From UA16 sp905478895 (GTDB lineage Bacteria > Bacteroidota > Bacteroidia > Flavobacteriales_D > Sanyastnellaceae): DNA of 64,000 nucleotides. A program made the translations under genes and the position numbers. The DNA is taken from positions 1,054,001-1,118,000 of the forward strand of contig CALSQO010000001.1 of the NCBI GenBank assembly GCA_943788495.1. The letters are read 5' to 3'. This document shows positions 17,991-28,100 of this stretch, one piece after another. Positions within the stretch are counted from its first letter, which is position 1. Every line of letters starts with the position of its first letter. The notes beneath the pieces were generated by a model. It had not been told where the DNA came from. It saw only the letters and a program-made list of their open reading frames with translations, and ran no database searches.

Positions 17991-18818
17991 TCAGGCCTCT
18001 AAACGAATGGAGTAGCCAGCGTGGTTGCGGATGTTCAACACTGATCCATCTTCGAAAATAAAATACTGGCCTTTGATTCCTACAAGTTTCCCTTGAATCG
18101 ACGGAATCTTGTCCAGCCGGATACTTTTGACTTTTTCAGGATACGAAACCACAGGGTAGTGAAATGCCAGTGGCTCGCTGTCTTCGTCAAAGAAACTCTC
18201 ATAACCTTCTCCAAGCGAATCAAAGCAGCGCTCCCTCCATTCGGTAAGCTCCTCCAAATCGGGTTCGACGCATTGCAGCATTTTGCGATAGTTGGTTTTG
18301 TCAATCATGATCGATTTCAAGAGAACCTCCAATTCACCCGCCAATTGTCGGTAAGGAACATTGGCGACGACAATAGCCCCAACGGCACCTTGATCGTGCC
18401 AACGGTATGGACGATTGGTTGCGCGTGTTACACCAACCTTGAATCCACTTGTCTGACTTACATAAACAAAATGCGGCTGGTTGTGGTGGACCTGCTCCCA
18501 CTGAAAGTCACGCAAAGCTATTCCTTCGTGTATTCGGCTCAATTCTGGACGCAAGACACTTTCTACTGCGCTTGGCGCATTGAGCCATGCATTGTAACTC
18601 ATGCCGTCGCCGTAAGCCTTCTTAATGGTTTTCCCTGTAACCGTGCAATGAATTGCATTTTGGAAAACAATCGAAATCTCCCTTCCTACGAGACGATTCA
18701 GCTCCACGGGCTCCATTGGCTCCAACCCGTTCGCACCCTCCAAGGAGTAGGATACAGATTCCGACGAAACTATCGGGCTTTTCGTCTTCATTTTCCGCAA
18801 ATTACCTACCCATTCCAT
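17991..18818 (-). CDS. DUF2797 protein with most zinc-type cysteines missing
   Basis: 275 aa. The start MEWVGNLRKM, the block NRLVGREISIVF, and HFVYVSQTSGFKVGVTRAT followed by RWHDQGAVGAIV fit the DUF2797 family. From memory, most members have CxxC and CxxxC type pairs between these blocks. Here that region reads IHCTVTGKTIKKAYGDGMSY and onward, with only the first Cys kept. The family has no firm function, though its GIY-YIG-like VYVS...KVGVTR block has been noted. A box TAATTTTA lies 4 bases before the ATG (18823-18830, minus). Confidence 0.75.
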   Translation of the reverse strand: MEWVGNLRKMKTKSPIVSSESVSYSLEGANGLEPMEPVELNRLVGREISIVFQNAIHCTVTGKTIKKAYGDGMSYNAWLNAPSAVESVLRPELSRIHEGIALRDFQWEQVHHNQPHFVYVSQTSGFKVGVTRATNRPYRWHDQGAVGAIVVANVPYRQLAGELEVLLKSIMIDKTNYRKMLQCVEPDLEELTEWRERCFDSLGEGYESFFDEDSEPLAFHYPVVSYPEKVKSIRLDKIPSIQGKLVGIKGQYFIFEDGSVLNIRNHAGYSIRLEA

Positions 18819-18822
18819 GCGT

Positions 18823-18830
18823 TAAAATTA
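18823..18830 (-). promoter_or_regulatory. Promoter -7-like box of the DUF2797 gene
   Basis: Minus-strand TAATTTTA (TAnnTTTG with the last base changed) ends 4 bases before the ATG at 18818. Confidence 0.4.
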
Positions 18831-18914
18831 GCGCATAACCAAGCACAGGATCGCATGGAAAGCGGAAATATCATCGAAAAATCGTATATTGCGTTTACGA
18901 ATAAATTCACACGC

Positions 18915-19817
18915 ATGAAAAACATTTTACTCATGGTCGGGCTGGCGTTTAGCTTATCAGCCGTTTCACAAACCCTTTACGAAGAAGGATTTGAAGGTTT
19001 CGCTGGAGGAGACTACATCTCTTCGAGCAACGTTTGGATTACATGGAGTGGCTCAGGTGACGGGACTGCTGAAGACGCACAAGTTTCAACGGACCAGGCA
19101 TACGAGGGCGTTAATTCATTGCATTTGTATGCGAATGCCGCGGCAGGTGGCCCCATGGACGTCGTCTTAACTGCTGGTTTGGACGGAGGCGTGTATGAAG
19201 CTTCATTTTGGATGTACATTCCTGACGGCTCTTCCGGCTACTACAATGTCCAAGAAGATGTTGCTCCCGGTGTAGGATGGGCATTTGATGTCGTATTCGC
19301 TTTTTCGGGTGACTTCCAAGTTACAGCTGATATGGCCACGACTGGTTCTGGATCTTTCCCTCTCGATCAGTGGTTCGAAGTGCATCACTTGATTGACATG
19401 GACAACGACGTAATCACCCTGACCATTGATGGTGTGGCCCTAGACGCATTCCCTTTTGATTCACCATTTGGCGGGATAAACTTCTTCGGGTACGGTGATG
19501 GCCAGACAATAGGCAACTACTACGTAGACGCAATCAATTTGTCTGCTTCTACCCCATCTTCCATTGTCTCTTTGGATAATGATCTGGAATTCACTTTCGG
19601 TCCCAACCCAGCAATCAACTACATCAATGTTCAAGGACAACCGAATGACGCTTGGATGCGTATCATTGCCCTGAATGGACAATTGGTTTTGGAAGGACAG
19701 TTGAACAATTTGTCCAAAGGAGAAACAATCGAGTTGAACCTCGAAGATGGAATCTACTTCCTAGAACTTACTTCAGGTCAAGAGCGCTCAACGCAACGGT
19801 TAGTGGTGAGTCACTGA
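18915..19817 (+). CDS. Secreted protein with T9SS type A sorting domain
   Basis: 300 aa from the ATG at 18915, which begins a clear signal peptide (MKNILLMVGLAFSLSAVSQ). The frame is open for a further 274 codons upstream, but that part is antisense to DUF2797 and not protein-like. The middle (about 20-215) is a beta-sandwich of the concanavalin or carbohydrate-binding kind, with EEGFEGF at its start and repeated aromatic-Gly strands (GVYEASFWMYIPDG). The C-terminal 80 residues are a T9SS sorting domain: FTFGPNPAINYINVQG, MRIIALNGQLVLEG, LEDGIYFLELTSG, ending in RLVVSH. Surface or extracellular; function unknown. Confidence 0.85.
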   Translation: MKNILLMVGLAFSLSAVSQTLYEEGFEGFAGGDYISSSNVWITWSGSGDGTAEDAQVSTDQAYEGVNSLHLYANAAAGGPMDVVLTAGLDGGVYEASFWMYIPDGSSGYYNVQEDVAPGVGWAFDVVFAFSGDFQVTADMATTGSGSFPLDQWFEVHHLIDMDNDVITLTIDGVALDAFPFDSPFGGINFFGYGDGQTIGNYYVDAINLSASTPSSIVSLDNDLEFTFGPNPAINYINVQGQPNDAWMRIIALNGQLVLEGQLNNLSKGETIELNLEDGIYFLELTSGQERSTQRLVVSH

Positions 19818-19840
19818 TGACTCCACCGCATTTGAAATTT

Positions 19841-19867
19841 AAAAAGCCCGCGGTGCGGGCTTTTTTT
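19841..19867 (+). terminator. Rho-independent terminator
   Basis: Stem AAAAAGCCCGC / GCGGGCTTTTT with a 3-base loop GGT and a run of seven T, 23 bases past the stop of the T9SS gene. Confidence 0.93.
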
Positions 19868-19994
19868 ACGTCCTGATTTTCATATTCGGCATGTTTCTTG
19901 TCACCTAGATTTTGTGAACACTTAACCTCCGTTGGCCTTGCGTGAAACCAACCTCCTTTTATTTTTGACCGTGAACATCAAACACACGTACACC

Positions 19995-21470
19995 ATGAAT
20001 AGGCTTGCCTTTGGCTTAATCGCTGCGTTCGCAACTATGGCTTTGCTCACTGCACCGGCGAATGTAAATGCTCAATCCCCGGATTACATCATCGATGTAA
20101 CCGTTGAGGGACTATCCAATGACACGGTTTACCTCGCTCATTATTATGGTAACAAATTGTACTATGCAGATACGGCGGTAACCAGTGCGTCAGGCCGGGT
20201 CGTATTTCCAGGTCGACCATACGAACAGTGCGGGAAGCATGCCATCGTGATGCCGGGGCCGAAATACTTCGAATTCTTAGCTGTGACGGAGAACATTGTG
20301 CTCAAAACCAAAGCGAGTGATCCGACCCGATTTGTCGAAGTGACTGAAAGTGATGAGAATAAAGTTTTTTACGATTATCTCGGATTTATTCAGGCAAGGA
20401 GAAAACTCGCAGGACCATACGAAGCTGTACTGGCTGATTCGACGGCAGCACCAAACGATGTTACAGCAGCAAGGAAATTCCTCACGGATTTAGGGGATGA
20501 AGTGTCAAAAGAACAGCAGCGGATTCTAAAAGCTTATCCAGAAAAACTATTTGCCAAGTACCTGAACATGATCATAGAGCCCGAAATCCCAGAGGTGACA
20601 GCTCCAATAGCAAATAAACAAGAGTTGCAATACCGGTGGTACCGCGATCACTATTGGGATCGGGTTGACTTTCAAGATCCACGCCTGGTGCATGACGGAA
20701 GCTTTCATCAAATTCTAGAAATGTATTGGACGCGCGTTTTGCCGCAAATGCCAGATTCTATGTTGGTGGAGGCCGATCGATTGATTGAGAGAACGATAGG
20801 CAATGATGAAATGTTCAAGTACATCACGCATTTCGTCACCTTTCATTCCGAATCTTCGCAAGTCATGTGCATGGACAAGGTTTTCGTCCACATGATCGAC
20901 ACTTATTATGCTACGGGCAAAGCAACTTGGTTGAAGAAGGAACAGCTTAAGAAAGTCATGGATCGGGCCGACGAGCTGCGTGATAGCCAATGCGGCAATC
21001 GCATTCCAAACATCATACTGCCGGGACTTGATCAAAGCGATTGGGTTTCGTTGTACGATGTGAAATCGAAATACACTGCGGTCATCATTTGGGAGAGCAC
21101 CTGCGGTCACTGCAAAAAAGAGCTCCCGAAATACCGGGACATTTACGCTGACTGGAAGGACAAGGGGCTTGAAATCTTTGCCATTGGCAACGACTTCGAT
21201 CCAGAACCATGGATCGATTATGTCACAGAGAAAGGGTATGACGACTGGATTAACGTCAGTGACAATCCACTCGTGAACGCACAGGACAGTGCTTCCGTTC
21301 TAATTTATAACGGAACGACTACATTGAAAAGCCTCAACTTTCGGACAACATTTGACGTCTTCGCTACCCCCAAGGTTTTCCTTTTGGATGAAGACAAACG
21401 CATTCTGGCAAAGCAGATAGGCGCCGATCAAATGTTGGATATTCTGGGCAGGTTGGAAGCCATGGAATGA
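19995..21470 (+). CDS. Thioredoxin-like (TlpA/DUF5106-type) exported protein
   Basis: 491 aa. A signal peptide (MNRLAFGLIAAFATMALLTAPANVNAQ) is followed by an N-terminal beta-domain (TVEGLSNDTVYLAHYYGNKL, about 30-130), a helical region of the DUF5106 kind, and a C-terminal thioredoxin fold. The active site is IWESTCGHCKKELPKY near residue 375, and the cis-Pro is in FDVFATPKVFLLDED. Such proteins reduce disulfides in the periplasm, often for cysteine-rich secreted proteins. Two giant cysteine-rich proteins are encoded just downstream, an inferred link only. A perfect -7 box TATTTTTG (19960-19967) lies 3 bases before an in-frame GTG at 19971, so translation might start there, 8 codons earlier. 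Confidence 0.83.
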   Translation: MNRLAFGLIAAFATMALLTAPANVNAQSPDYIIDVTVEGLSNDTVYLAHYYGNKLYYADTAVTSASGRVVFPGRPYEQCGKHAIVMPGPKYFEFLAVTENIVLKTKASDPTRFVEVTESDENKVFYDYLGFIQARRKLAGPYEAVLADSTAAPNDVTAARKFLTDLGDEVSKEQQRILKAYPEKLFAKYLNMIIEPEIPEVTAPIANKQELQYRWYRDHYWDRVDFQDPRLVHDGSFHQILEMYWTRVLPQMPDSMLVEADRLIERTIGNDEMFKYITHFVTFHSESSQVMCMDKVFVHMIDTYYATGKATWLKKEQLKKVMDRADELRDSQCGNRIPNIILPGLDQSDWVSLYDVKSKYTAVIIWESTCGHCKKELPKYRDIYADWKDKGLEIFAIGNDFDPEPWIDYVTEKGYDDWINVSDNPLVNAQDSASVLIYNGTTTLKSLNFRTTFDVFATPKVFLLDEDKRILAKQIGADQMLDILGRLEAME

Positions 21471-21633
21471 CCTAAATGCATACATCAGCCGAGTGCTAAC
21501 CTGCTCCTCTCCTTGGTGTTCTCAAGCTCCCTTAATAACGTTTTCAGGACGATTCGCTCAAAGCTTTTGGGCACAAGCCAGTCCTGGGGTGCTCCTTCGG
21601 TTTAATCGATTGCTGGACCCGATTCTTTTCATG

Positions 21634-21669
21634 CAAAAGGCCCACCCAATTCAATGGGCAGGCCTTTTG
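21634..21669. terminator. Bidirectional hairpin between convergent genes
   Basis: CAAAAGGCC pairs with GGCCTTTTG, with an inner CCC/GGG pair and an AT-rich loop. It lies 20 bases past the stop of the minus-strand repeat protein and 163 bases past the thioredoxin-like gene, so it can serve both. The rest of 21471-21689 shows no gene. Confidence 0.65.
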
Positions 21670-21689
21670 TGTATGTTTCTTTTTTCAGA

Positions 21690-24602
21690 TCAATCTGCAC
21701 ATGGCAAACCAAATGAGCTCAATAGAATCAACAAGTCGGATGTTCCGACAATGCTGTCCAAGTTCAAATCACCAAGGCAAGCAGGTGAATAGTCACATGA
21801 TCCGTCGTCATTGATTGCGTCCGCATCATAGCTAGTAGCATTCGGATTCGTGCAACCTTCCGCGTGTGATGCGTCTGCAACGATCAGTTGCCCAGCTTCA
21901 CTTGTGTTTCCACAAATATCAGTGGCTGAATAAACGCGTGTCACGCTATATCGACCATCGTTCAAACGACCCGGGTAATCTGTGAAAGTAATCCCTTCCA
22001 TTCCTGTGTCATCTGAGGTAGCGATTAAGAAATCCGTTGATGACCAATCAGCCAAGTCTGCTGCGGTTTCAACCATGCCGTTCATTGAAATTACCGGTGC
22101 ATTGAATTCACCAATGCAGCCTGCTGGCTCGTCGAAGTCACAATTTCCATCACTATCGCTATCTGTGCAGATGGTCTGATCGCAATCGTCCCAGCCTTCC
22201 GGGATATAAGTGCAGCTGGCGTTGTTGCTCAAAGTCGCAGTCTCGTCGTAATTACAAGCTGACTCAATCGTACAGCCAGCGCATGATACAAATTCACAGC
22301 TACCATCGTTTTCCGTAGCAGAAGGATTGTAGTTGCATGCGTCATCAAGGTCGCAACCGAACACTTCGAGTGGGTCACAGACGCCGTCCTCATCCTCATC
22401 GACAAGGCATGCGCCAGAGCAGTCAACGTATTCGCTGGCTGGATATGTGCAGGAACTGTCGTTATCAGTTGCTGTTGCGTTGAAGTTGCACGCATCCACA
22501 TCCATGCAACCTCCAATCTCAAATTCGTCGCAAACTCCATCACTATCAGTATCGTTAATGCAGTTCCCTGCGCAATCATAATTCGTTTCAGGGAATACGC
22601 AAGTCAAAGTCAAGTTCAAAGAGGCCGTCGGATCAAAGTTGCAAGCGGAAGCCTCCATACATCCGGCACAACTATCATATTCACATGATCCATCGTCAGT
22701 CGTTGCATCTGAGTTGAAGTTACAAGCAACAATTGCCATACATCCACTTAAAACACATGAACCATCGTCGGATGTGGCCGACCCATCATAATTGTCTGCT
22801 AAGGAATTCGTACAACCATAGCAAGCGTAATCGCAAGCAGTTGGATAGAGATTATTCTCATCGTAGTCGCATCCATCTGGATTCATACAACCAATGCATG
22901 AAGACCATTCGCACGATCCTTCCTCTCCATAGTTACAAGCTGAGGCAATTTCGCAAGTTGTTATCATCCCAAGCGGGAGTGGTGAACCTCCTATCATATC
23001 GCCTGCACAAGCGGTGCTTCCGCCATTTCCTGGAGAGCACATGGTAATGTCCATATAAGCCGCTGTAGCGTCATAGTTGCAGTCAATCGGGATGAGGCAT
23101 CCGTAACTTACTTCTATGCAAGAATCGTCATCCTCTGTGGCTTGTATGCTAAAATTGGGCGACTCACTGTTTGTACAGCCAAAAATTTCGTCTTCATTGC
23201 AAACTCCATCGCCGTCAGAGTCACCACTTAATACTGTGCCAGTACCATCTACTTCGCCAGAACATGCATCACATCCGCCTGCGAACAAGCACGTTGCAGA
23301 ACTGATTGTAGCGGTGCTGTCATAGTTGCATGCCTGAGCAACTGCGCAGCCTGCACAACTCAGATATTCACATGACCCGTCGTCATCTGTTGCGTTTGCA
23401 TCGTAATTACAAGCCGTCGAACTCATACAACCAGTGACCTCTAATTCATCACAAACACCATCTTCATCAGAATCGTTTAGGCAGACATCGCTGCAGTCAT
23501 AGTATTGCATTGCATAATCACAGGCTCCTGCGTCTGTTGCGCTCGACGTATAATTGCAAGCATTCTCATCCTGGCAACCAACAACTTCATCTTCGTCGCA
23601 TACACCATCTTGGTCAGCATCTGTAACGCAAGAACCATCGCAATTGAAATGATAAGCTCCCCACAAGTCAATCGGGTAGTTGCATTCCGATGTATTGGCT
23701 ACTGTTGCAGTGCTATTGTAGTTACATGCCTGTTCAACGGTGCATCCCGAACAAGAAGTGTAATCGCATCCGCCGCTATCAGTCGTTGCAGTGCAATCAT
23801 AATTGCAGGCTGTTTCGTTTTGACAACCAATTACTTCGTTGTCATCGTAAACACCATTGCCATTTGAATCCGCTACCGCATCTCCTTCAGCAGTAGTTTC
23901 AGACTGGACGTAGACTGTAATCTCATTCCAAAGCTTACGGTTGCCGCAGTTGTCCTTGACTTCAATCGCAAAGGTGTAATACCCTTCCGTGTTCGCGTCA
24001 AAGGGCGTATCCGTATTGTTGAGTGCATCAATTGACGCATAAGCCAGGTTTGTGTTGATGCCAAAGGATGAAACATTCGCAGACGAGGTCAAGATGTTGT
24101 TGTCCAACTCATCTCCAATGTTAATGGCAAGTAAATCCTCTTCAACGTAACTAAAACAAGGATCGAAGTCGAGGTGAACTATGACATCAACACTGTCAAA
24201 TGCTCCTGCATTTAAGCCGGCATAAGCGATGACATTCCACTTCGCAAATGGCCCTGCCCCTGCTTCTCCATTTTGAGTATCCGGGCTGAAACCAGGCTCA
24301 ACAAAATACGCATTGCCCGCAGCAGTCGTATTGTCGTTTGGCGCGGTTGTATTTCGCAACTTGACGCCCAGGAAAGTAGTGATATCACTGTTGCTCTGGA
24401 TGCAAAGGTTGTTATCTGAAATACCTGTACCCAAGCTGAAATTAGCTGTATTCAAACCATCGAGGTAATCTCCGGAGGCTGAGAGGTCGGCTTGCGTGAG
24501 TTGTGGTCCAAACCCAGAATAAGAAACTGGAGATGGTTCAGAGCAAAGCTGCGCTGAAACGGCAATAGGCATTGCCAAAAGGAGGGATAGGAGAACTCGC
24601 AT
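21690..24602 (-). CDS. Giant cysteine-rich secreted repeat protein A (970 aa)
   Basis: Starts at the ATG of a signal peptide (MRVLLSLLLAMPIAVSAQ); a 39-codon upstream extension is not protein-like. An N-terminal beta domain of about 250 residues of unknown family is followed by about 16 cysteine modules of the form GC....ACNY...AT.DDGSC, alternating with acidic DSDGDGVCDE-type segments like thrombospondin type 3 calcium-binding repeats. The C-terminus is not a T9SS type A domain; it ends with CLGDLNLDSIVGTSDLLILL and then SSFGLPC, a half-dockerin-like EF-hand framed by cysteines. A surface or matrix protein stabilised by calcium and disulfides is my inference. Box TATTTTCA lies 4 bases before the ATG. 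Confidence 0.85.
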   Translation of the reverse strand: MRVLLSLLLAMPIAVSAQLCSEPSPVSYSGFGPQLTQADLSASGDYLDGLNTANFSLGTGISDNNLCIQSNSDITTFLGVKLRNTTAPNDNTTAAGNAYFVEPGFSPDTQNGEAGAGPFAKWNVIAYAGLNAGAFDSVDVIVHLDFDPCFSYVEEDLLAINIGDELDNNILTSSANVSSFGINTNLAYASIDALNNTDTPFDANTEGYYTFAIEVKDNCGNRKLWNEITVYVQSETTAEGDAVADSNGNGVYDDNEVIGCQNETACNYDCTATTDSGGCDYTSCSGCTVEQACNYNSTATVANTSECNYPIDLWGAYHFNCDGSCVTDADQDGVCDEDEVVGCQDENACNYTSSATDAGACDYAMQYYDCSDVCLNDSDEDGVCDELEVTGCMSSTACNYDANATDDDGSCEYLSCAGCAVAQACNYDSTATISSATCLFAGGCDACSGEVDGTGTVLSGDSDGDGVCNEDEIFGCTNSESPNFSIQATEDDDSCIEVSYGCLIPIDCNYDATAAYMDITMCSPGNGGSTACAGDMIGGSPLPLGMITTCEIASACNYGEEGSCEWSSCIGCMNPDGCDYDENNLYPTACDYACYGCTNSLADNYDGSATSDDGSCVLSGCMAIVACNFNSDATTDDGSCEYDSCAGCMEASACNFDPTASLNLTLTCVFPETNYDCAGNCINDTDSDGVCDEFEIGGCMDVDACNFNATATDNDSSCTYPASEYVDCSGACLVDEDEDGVCDPLEVFGCDLDDACNYNPSATENDGSCEFVSCAGCTIESACNYDETATLSNNASCTYIPEGWDDCDQTICTDSDSDGNCDFDEPAGCIGEFNAPVISMNGMVETAADLADWSSTDFLIATSDDTGMEGITFTDYPGRLNDGRYSVTRVYSATDICGNTSEAGQLIVADASHAEGCTNPNATSYDADAINDDGSCDYSPACLGDLNLDSIVGTSDLLILLSSFGLPCAD

Positions 24603-24830
24603 GAAGTGAAAATAAAATAATTCAACTATAAAGATACGAAAAAATATTCGACGAACTAAAATAAAGTGTTGCTCAAGCGAAATAAATCTTCTTTCTAAAC
24701 CCGTTTCTACGCATGACACGCATCCAAGGTTGCATTTATTTAAAAATATAGAGAGAACCTTACTGTTTTCCAGAGCTTTGCAATTCGAAGGCTACTATGG
24801 CGTACCTTTACACCATTAAGTTTATTTATT

Positions 24831-25082
24831 GTGAATATTTTTGTAGGAAACCTAGCATGGGGCGTCGACGACGTAGCCTTGCAAGAAGCGTTCGAAGCTC
24901 ATGGAGAAGTCGAACGCGCCAAAGTCATCCATGATCGCGAAACCGGAAGGAGTCGTGGTTTTGGTTTTGTAGAAATGCCTAATCAAGAAGAAGCCCAGGC
25001 GGCTTTGGAAGCGATGGAAGGCAAAGATTTGATGGGTCGCGAGATCCGTTGCAATGAAAGCGAAGCGCGTGAGCGTCGGTAA
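24831..25082 (+). CDS. Single-RRM RNA-binding protein
   Basis: 83 aa, a single RNA recognition motif. RNP2 is MNIFVGNLAW at the very start and RNP1 is SRGFGFVEMP near residue 44, with a conserved MEGKDLMGREIRCNEA-like end and a short basic tail (ARERR). The start codon is GTG, fixed by RNP2; there is no room for an earlier start. Small RRM proteins of this kind are cold-induced or RNA-chaperone-like in several bacteria, including Bacteroidota. It sits divergently from repeat protein A (228-base gap, no other feature seen) and converges on repeat protein B. Confidence 0.92.
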   Translation: MNIFVGNLAWGVDDVALQEAFEAHGEVERAKVIHDRETGRSRGFGFVEMPNQEEAQAALEAMEGKDLMGREIRCNESEARERR

Positions 25083-25104
25083 TAGAAATTGCTTGTAATT
25101 ATGA

Positions 25105-25134
25105 AAAAGGGAGACGTTAGTCTCCCTTTTTTTA
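25105..25134. terminator. Bidirectional terminator between the RRM gene and repeat protein B
   Basis: AAAAAGGGAGAC / GTCTCCCTTTTT with loop GTTA: a 12-bp perfect stem. There are nine T on the plus strand after it and five on the minus strand, so it fits the plus-strand RRM gene best and may also end the convergent gene. Confidence 0.9.
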
Positions 25135-25192
25135 TCTCGTTTTTTTAAGTCAAACGCACCGGTTCGAGCAAGAAAATCTTCCGGCTGCAATT

Positions 25193-28100
25193 CTATTCTT
25201 CGCACAGTAAACCGAAGTAACTCAAAAACATGAGTAAATCTGCTGTTCCTCTGATCCCATCCGTATTCAAGTCACCAACACAGCTTTCCGGATTAAGCGG
25301 CCCCACTTCGTTGCAGAAAAAACACAGCTCTGAACTCATCGTTGCCTCAGAATTAAAGTTGAGCGCACTCTCATCCATGCAACCTATGCATGTGTATTCG
25401 CAGGTACCATCATCTATATTGGCCATTTGATTAAAATTACATGCATCGGGATATGTGCATCCTGAAACTGAGTTGATGCAGCTGCCATCATCATTTGTAG
25501 CCTCGCTATTGTAATTTATTGCCAATGGCTCTGTGCAGCCTGTCACTTCAAACGCGTCGCAGATTCCATCGGCGTCCGCATCGTCAATGCAATCACCGTT
25601 GCAGTCGTATCCCGAATCCGGATAAACGCAATAGCCCGCTTCCGTTGCAGAAGCGTTGTAATTGCAAGCGGTGTCATCCAGGCAGCCCGTGACTTCAGAT
25701 TGATCGCAAACGCCATCCGCATCCACGTCAAACAAGCAATTGCCCGAGCAGTCGAGCCCGGATGCGGCAAATACGCATGATCCGTCGTCATCGGTTGCTG
25801 CTGCATCGTAGTTGCACGCGCTGCTGTCCGAGCATCCGTCCACTTCAAACGCGTCGCAGATTCCATCGGCGTCCGCATCGGCAATGCAATCACCGTTGCA
25901 GTCGTATCCCGAATCCGGATAAACGCAATAGCCCGCTTCCGTTGCAGAGGCGTTGTAATTGCAAGCGGTGTCATCCAGGCAGCCCGCGACTTCAGATTGA
26001 TCGCAAACGCCATCCGCATCCACGTCAAACAAGCAATTGCCCGAGCAGTCGAGCCCGGATGCGGCAAATACGCATGATCCGTCGTCATCGGTTGCTGCCG
26101 CATCGTAGTTGCACGCGCCGCTGTCCGAGCATCCGTCCACTTCAAACGCGTCGCAGATTCCATCGGCGTCCGCATCGGCAATGCAATCACCGTTGCAGTC
26201 GTATCCCGAATCCGGATAAACGCAATAGCCCGCTTCCGTTGCAGAAGCGTTGTAATTGCAAGCGGTGTCATCCAGGCAGCCCGCGACTTCAGATTGATCG
26301 CAAACGCCATCCGCATCCACGTCAAACAAGCAATTGCCCGAGCAGTCGAGCCCGGATGCGGCAAATACGCATGATCCGTCGTCATCGGTTGCTGCCGCAT
26401 CGTAGTTGCACGCGCCGCTGTCCGAGCATCCGTCCAATTCAAACGCGTCGCAGATTCCATCGGCGTCCGCATCGGCAATGCAATCACCGTTGCAGTCTAA
26501 CCCAGTTAAAGCGAATACGCAATCGATGTCATCGTTTGAACCTTCATTGAAATTACAAGCTAGGGCGTTATTGCAATTCGCCGCAATTGTCAGGCACGAC
26601 CCGTCGTCTTCCGTGGCGGCTGGATTGTAGTTGGTGGCCCAAGAATAGGTGCAGCCAAGTATTCCATAAACACAACTTCCGTCGTCTTCAGTAGCCTCGC
26701 TATTGTAATTTATTGCCAATGGCTCTGTGCAGCCTGTCACTTCAAACGCGTCGCAGATTCCATCGGCGTCCGCATCGTCAATGCAATCACCGTTGCAGTC
26801 GTATCCCGAATCCGGATAAACGCAATAGCCCGCTTCCGTTGCAGAAGCGTTGTAATTGCAAGCGGTGTCATCCAGGCAGCCCGTGACTTCAGATTGATCG
26901 CAAACGCCATCCGCATCCACGTCAAACAAGCAATTGCCCGAGCAGTCGAGCCCGGATGCGGCAAATACGCATGATCCGTCGTCATCGGTTGCTGACGCAT
27001 CGTAGTTGCACGCGCCGCTGTCCGAGCATCCGTCCACTTCAAACGCGTCGCAGATTCCATCGAGGTCCGCATCGGCAATGCAATCACCGTTGCAGTCGTA
27101 TCCCGAATCCGGATAAACGCAATAGCCCGCTTCCGTTGCAGAGGCGTTGTAATTGCAAGCGGTGTCATCCAGGCAGCCCGCGACTTCAGATTGATCGCAA
27201 ACGCCATCCGCATCCACGTCAAACAAGCAATTGCCCGAGCAGTCGAGCCCGGATGCGGCAAATACGCATGATCCGTCGTCATCGGTTGCTGACGCATCGT
27301 AGTTGCACGCGCCGCTGTCCGAGCATCCGTCCACTTCAAACGCGTCGCAGATTCCATCGAGGTCCGCATCGGCAATGCAATCACCGTTGCAGTCGTATCC
27401 CGAATCCGGATAAACGCAATAGCCCGCTTCCGTTGCAGAGGCGTTGTAATTGCAAGCGGTGTCATCCAGGCAGCCCGCGACTTCAGATTGATCGCAAACG
27501 CCATCCGCATCCACGTCAAACAAGCAATTGCCCGAGCAGTCGAGCCCAGATGCGGCAAATACGCATGATCCGTCGTCATCGGTTGCTGCCGCATCGTAGT
27601 TGCACGCGCTAGCGTAAATGCAGCCGCTAACTTCGAAGCCATCGCAAACGCCGTCGCCATCAAAGTCATTTAAGCAAACGCCCGCGCAGTTATACCCGGT
27701 GTCCGGGTATGTACAATCTCCAAATTCAGTGGCATTTTCATTGAAATTACACGCCGTCGAATCTTGGCACCCCACAATCTCATCTGCATCACAAACTCCA
27801 TCATTATCTGCATCGTTGTCAATGATCACACCCGATCCGTCGGATGGACCTGAGCAACTGTCGCAACCAGTGGGATATTGGCAATCAACACCGTCATCCG
27901 TCGCATCAGCGTTGTAGTTGCATGCATTTGAATCCTGACAACCACTGATCTCGTCCGAATTGCAAATCCCATCTTCATCGTCGTCATTGGCAATAATCGC
28001 ACCCGTTCCGTCATCGGCACCAGAACATTCGGCACATCCAACCGCATATTCACAGGCACTCGAATCCGTTGCGAATTGATTGTAGTTGCACGCCGTGCTG

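Noticed and set aside
18093..18914. Upstream extension of the T9SS gene
   Set aside because: It is antisense to the DUF2797 gene and lacks protein-like composition; the signal peptide starts at 18915.
25544..27628. CRISPR-like array
   Set aside because: The units are 297 bp, nearly identical throughout with no spacers, and lie inside a coding frame.
25543..27669. Long open frames on both strands inside the repeat array
   Set aside because: They are shadows of the 99-residue repeat in other frames; their protein is Arg-, Met- or Thr-rich and repeats with the same period. Only the 1433-aa frame has a signal peptide and Cys modules.
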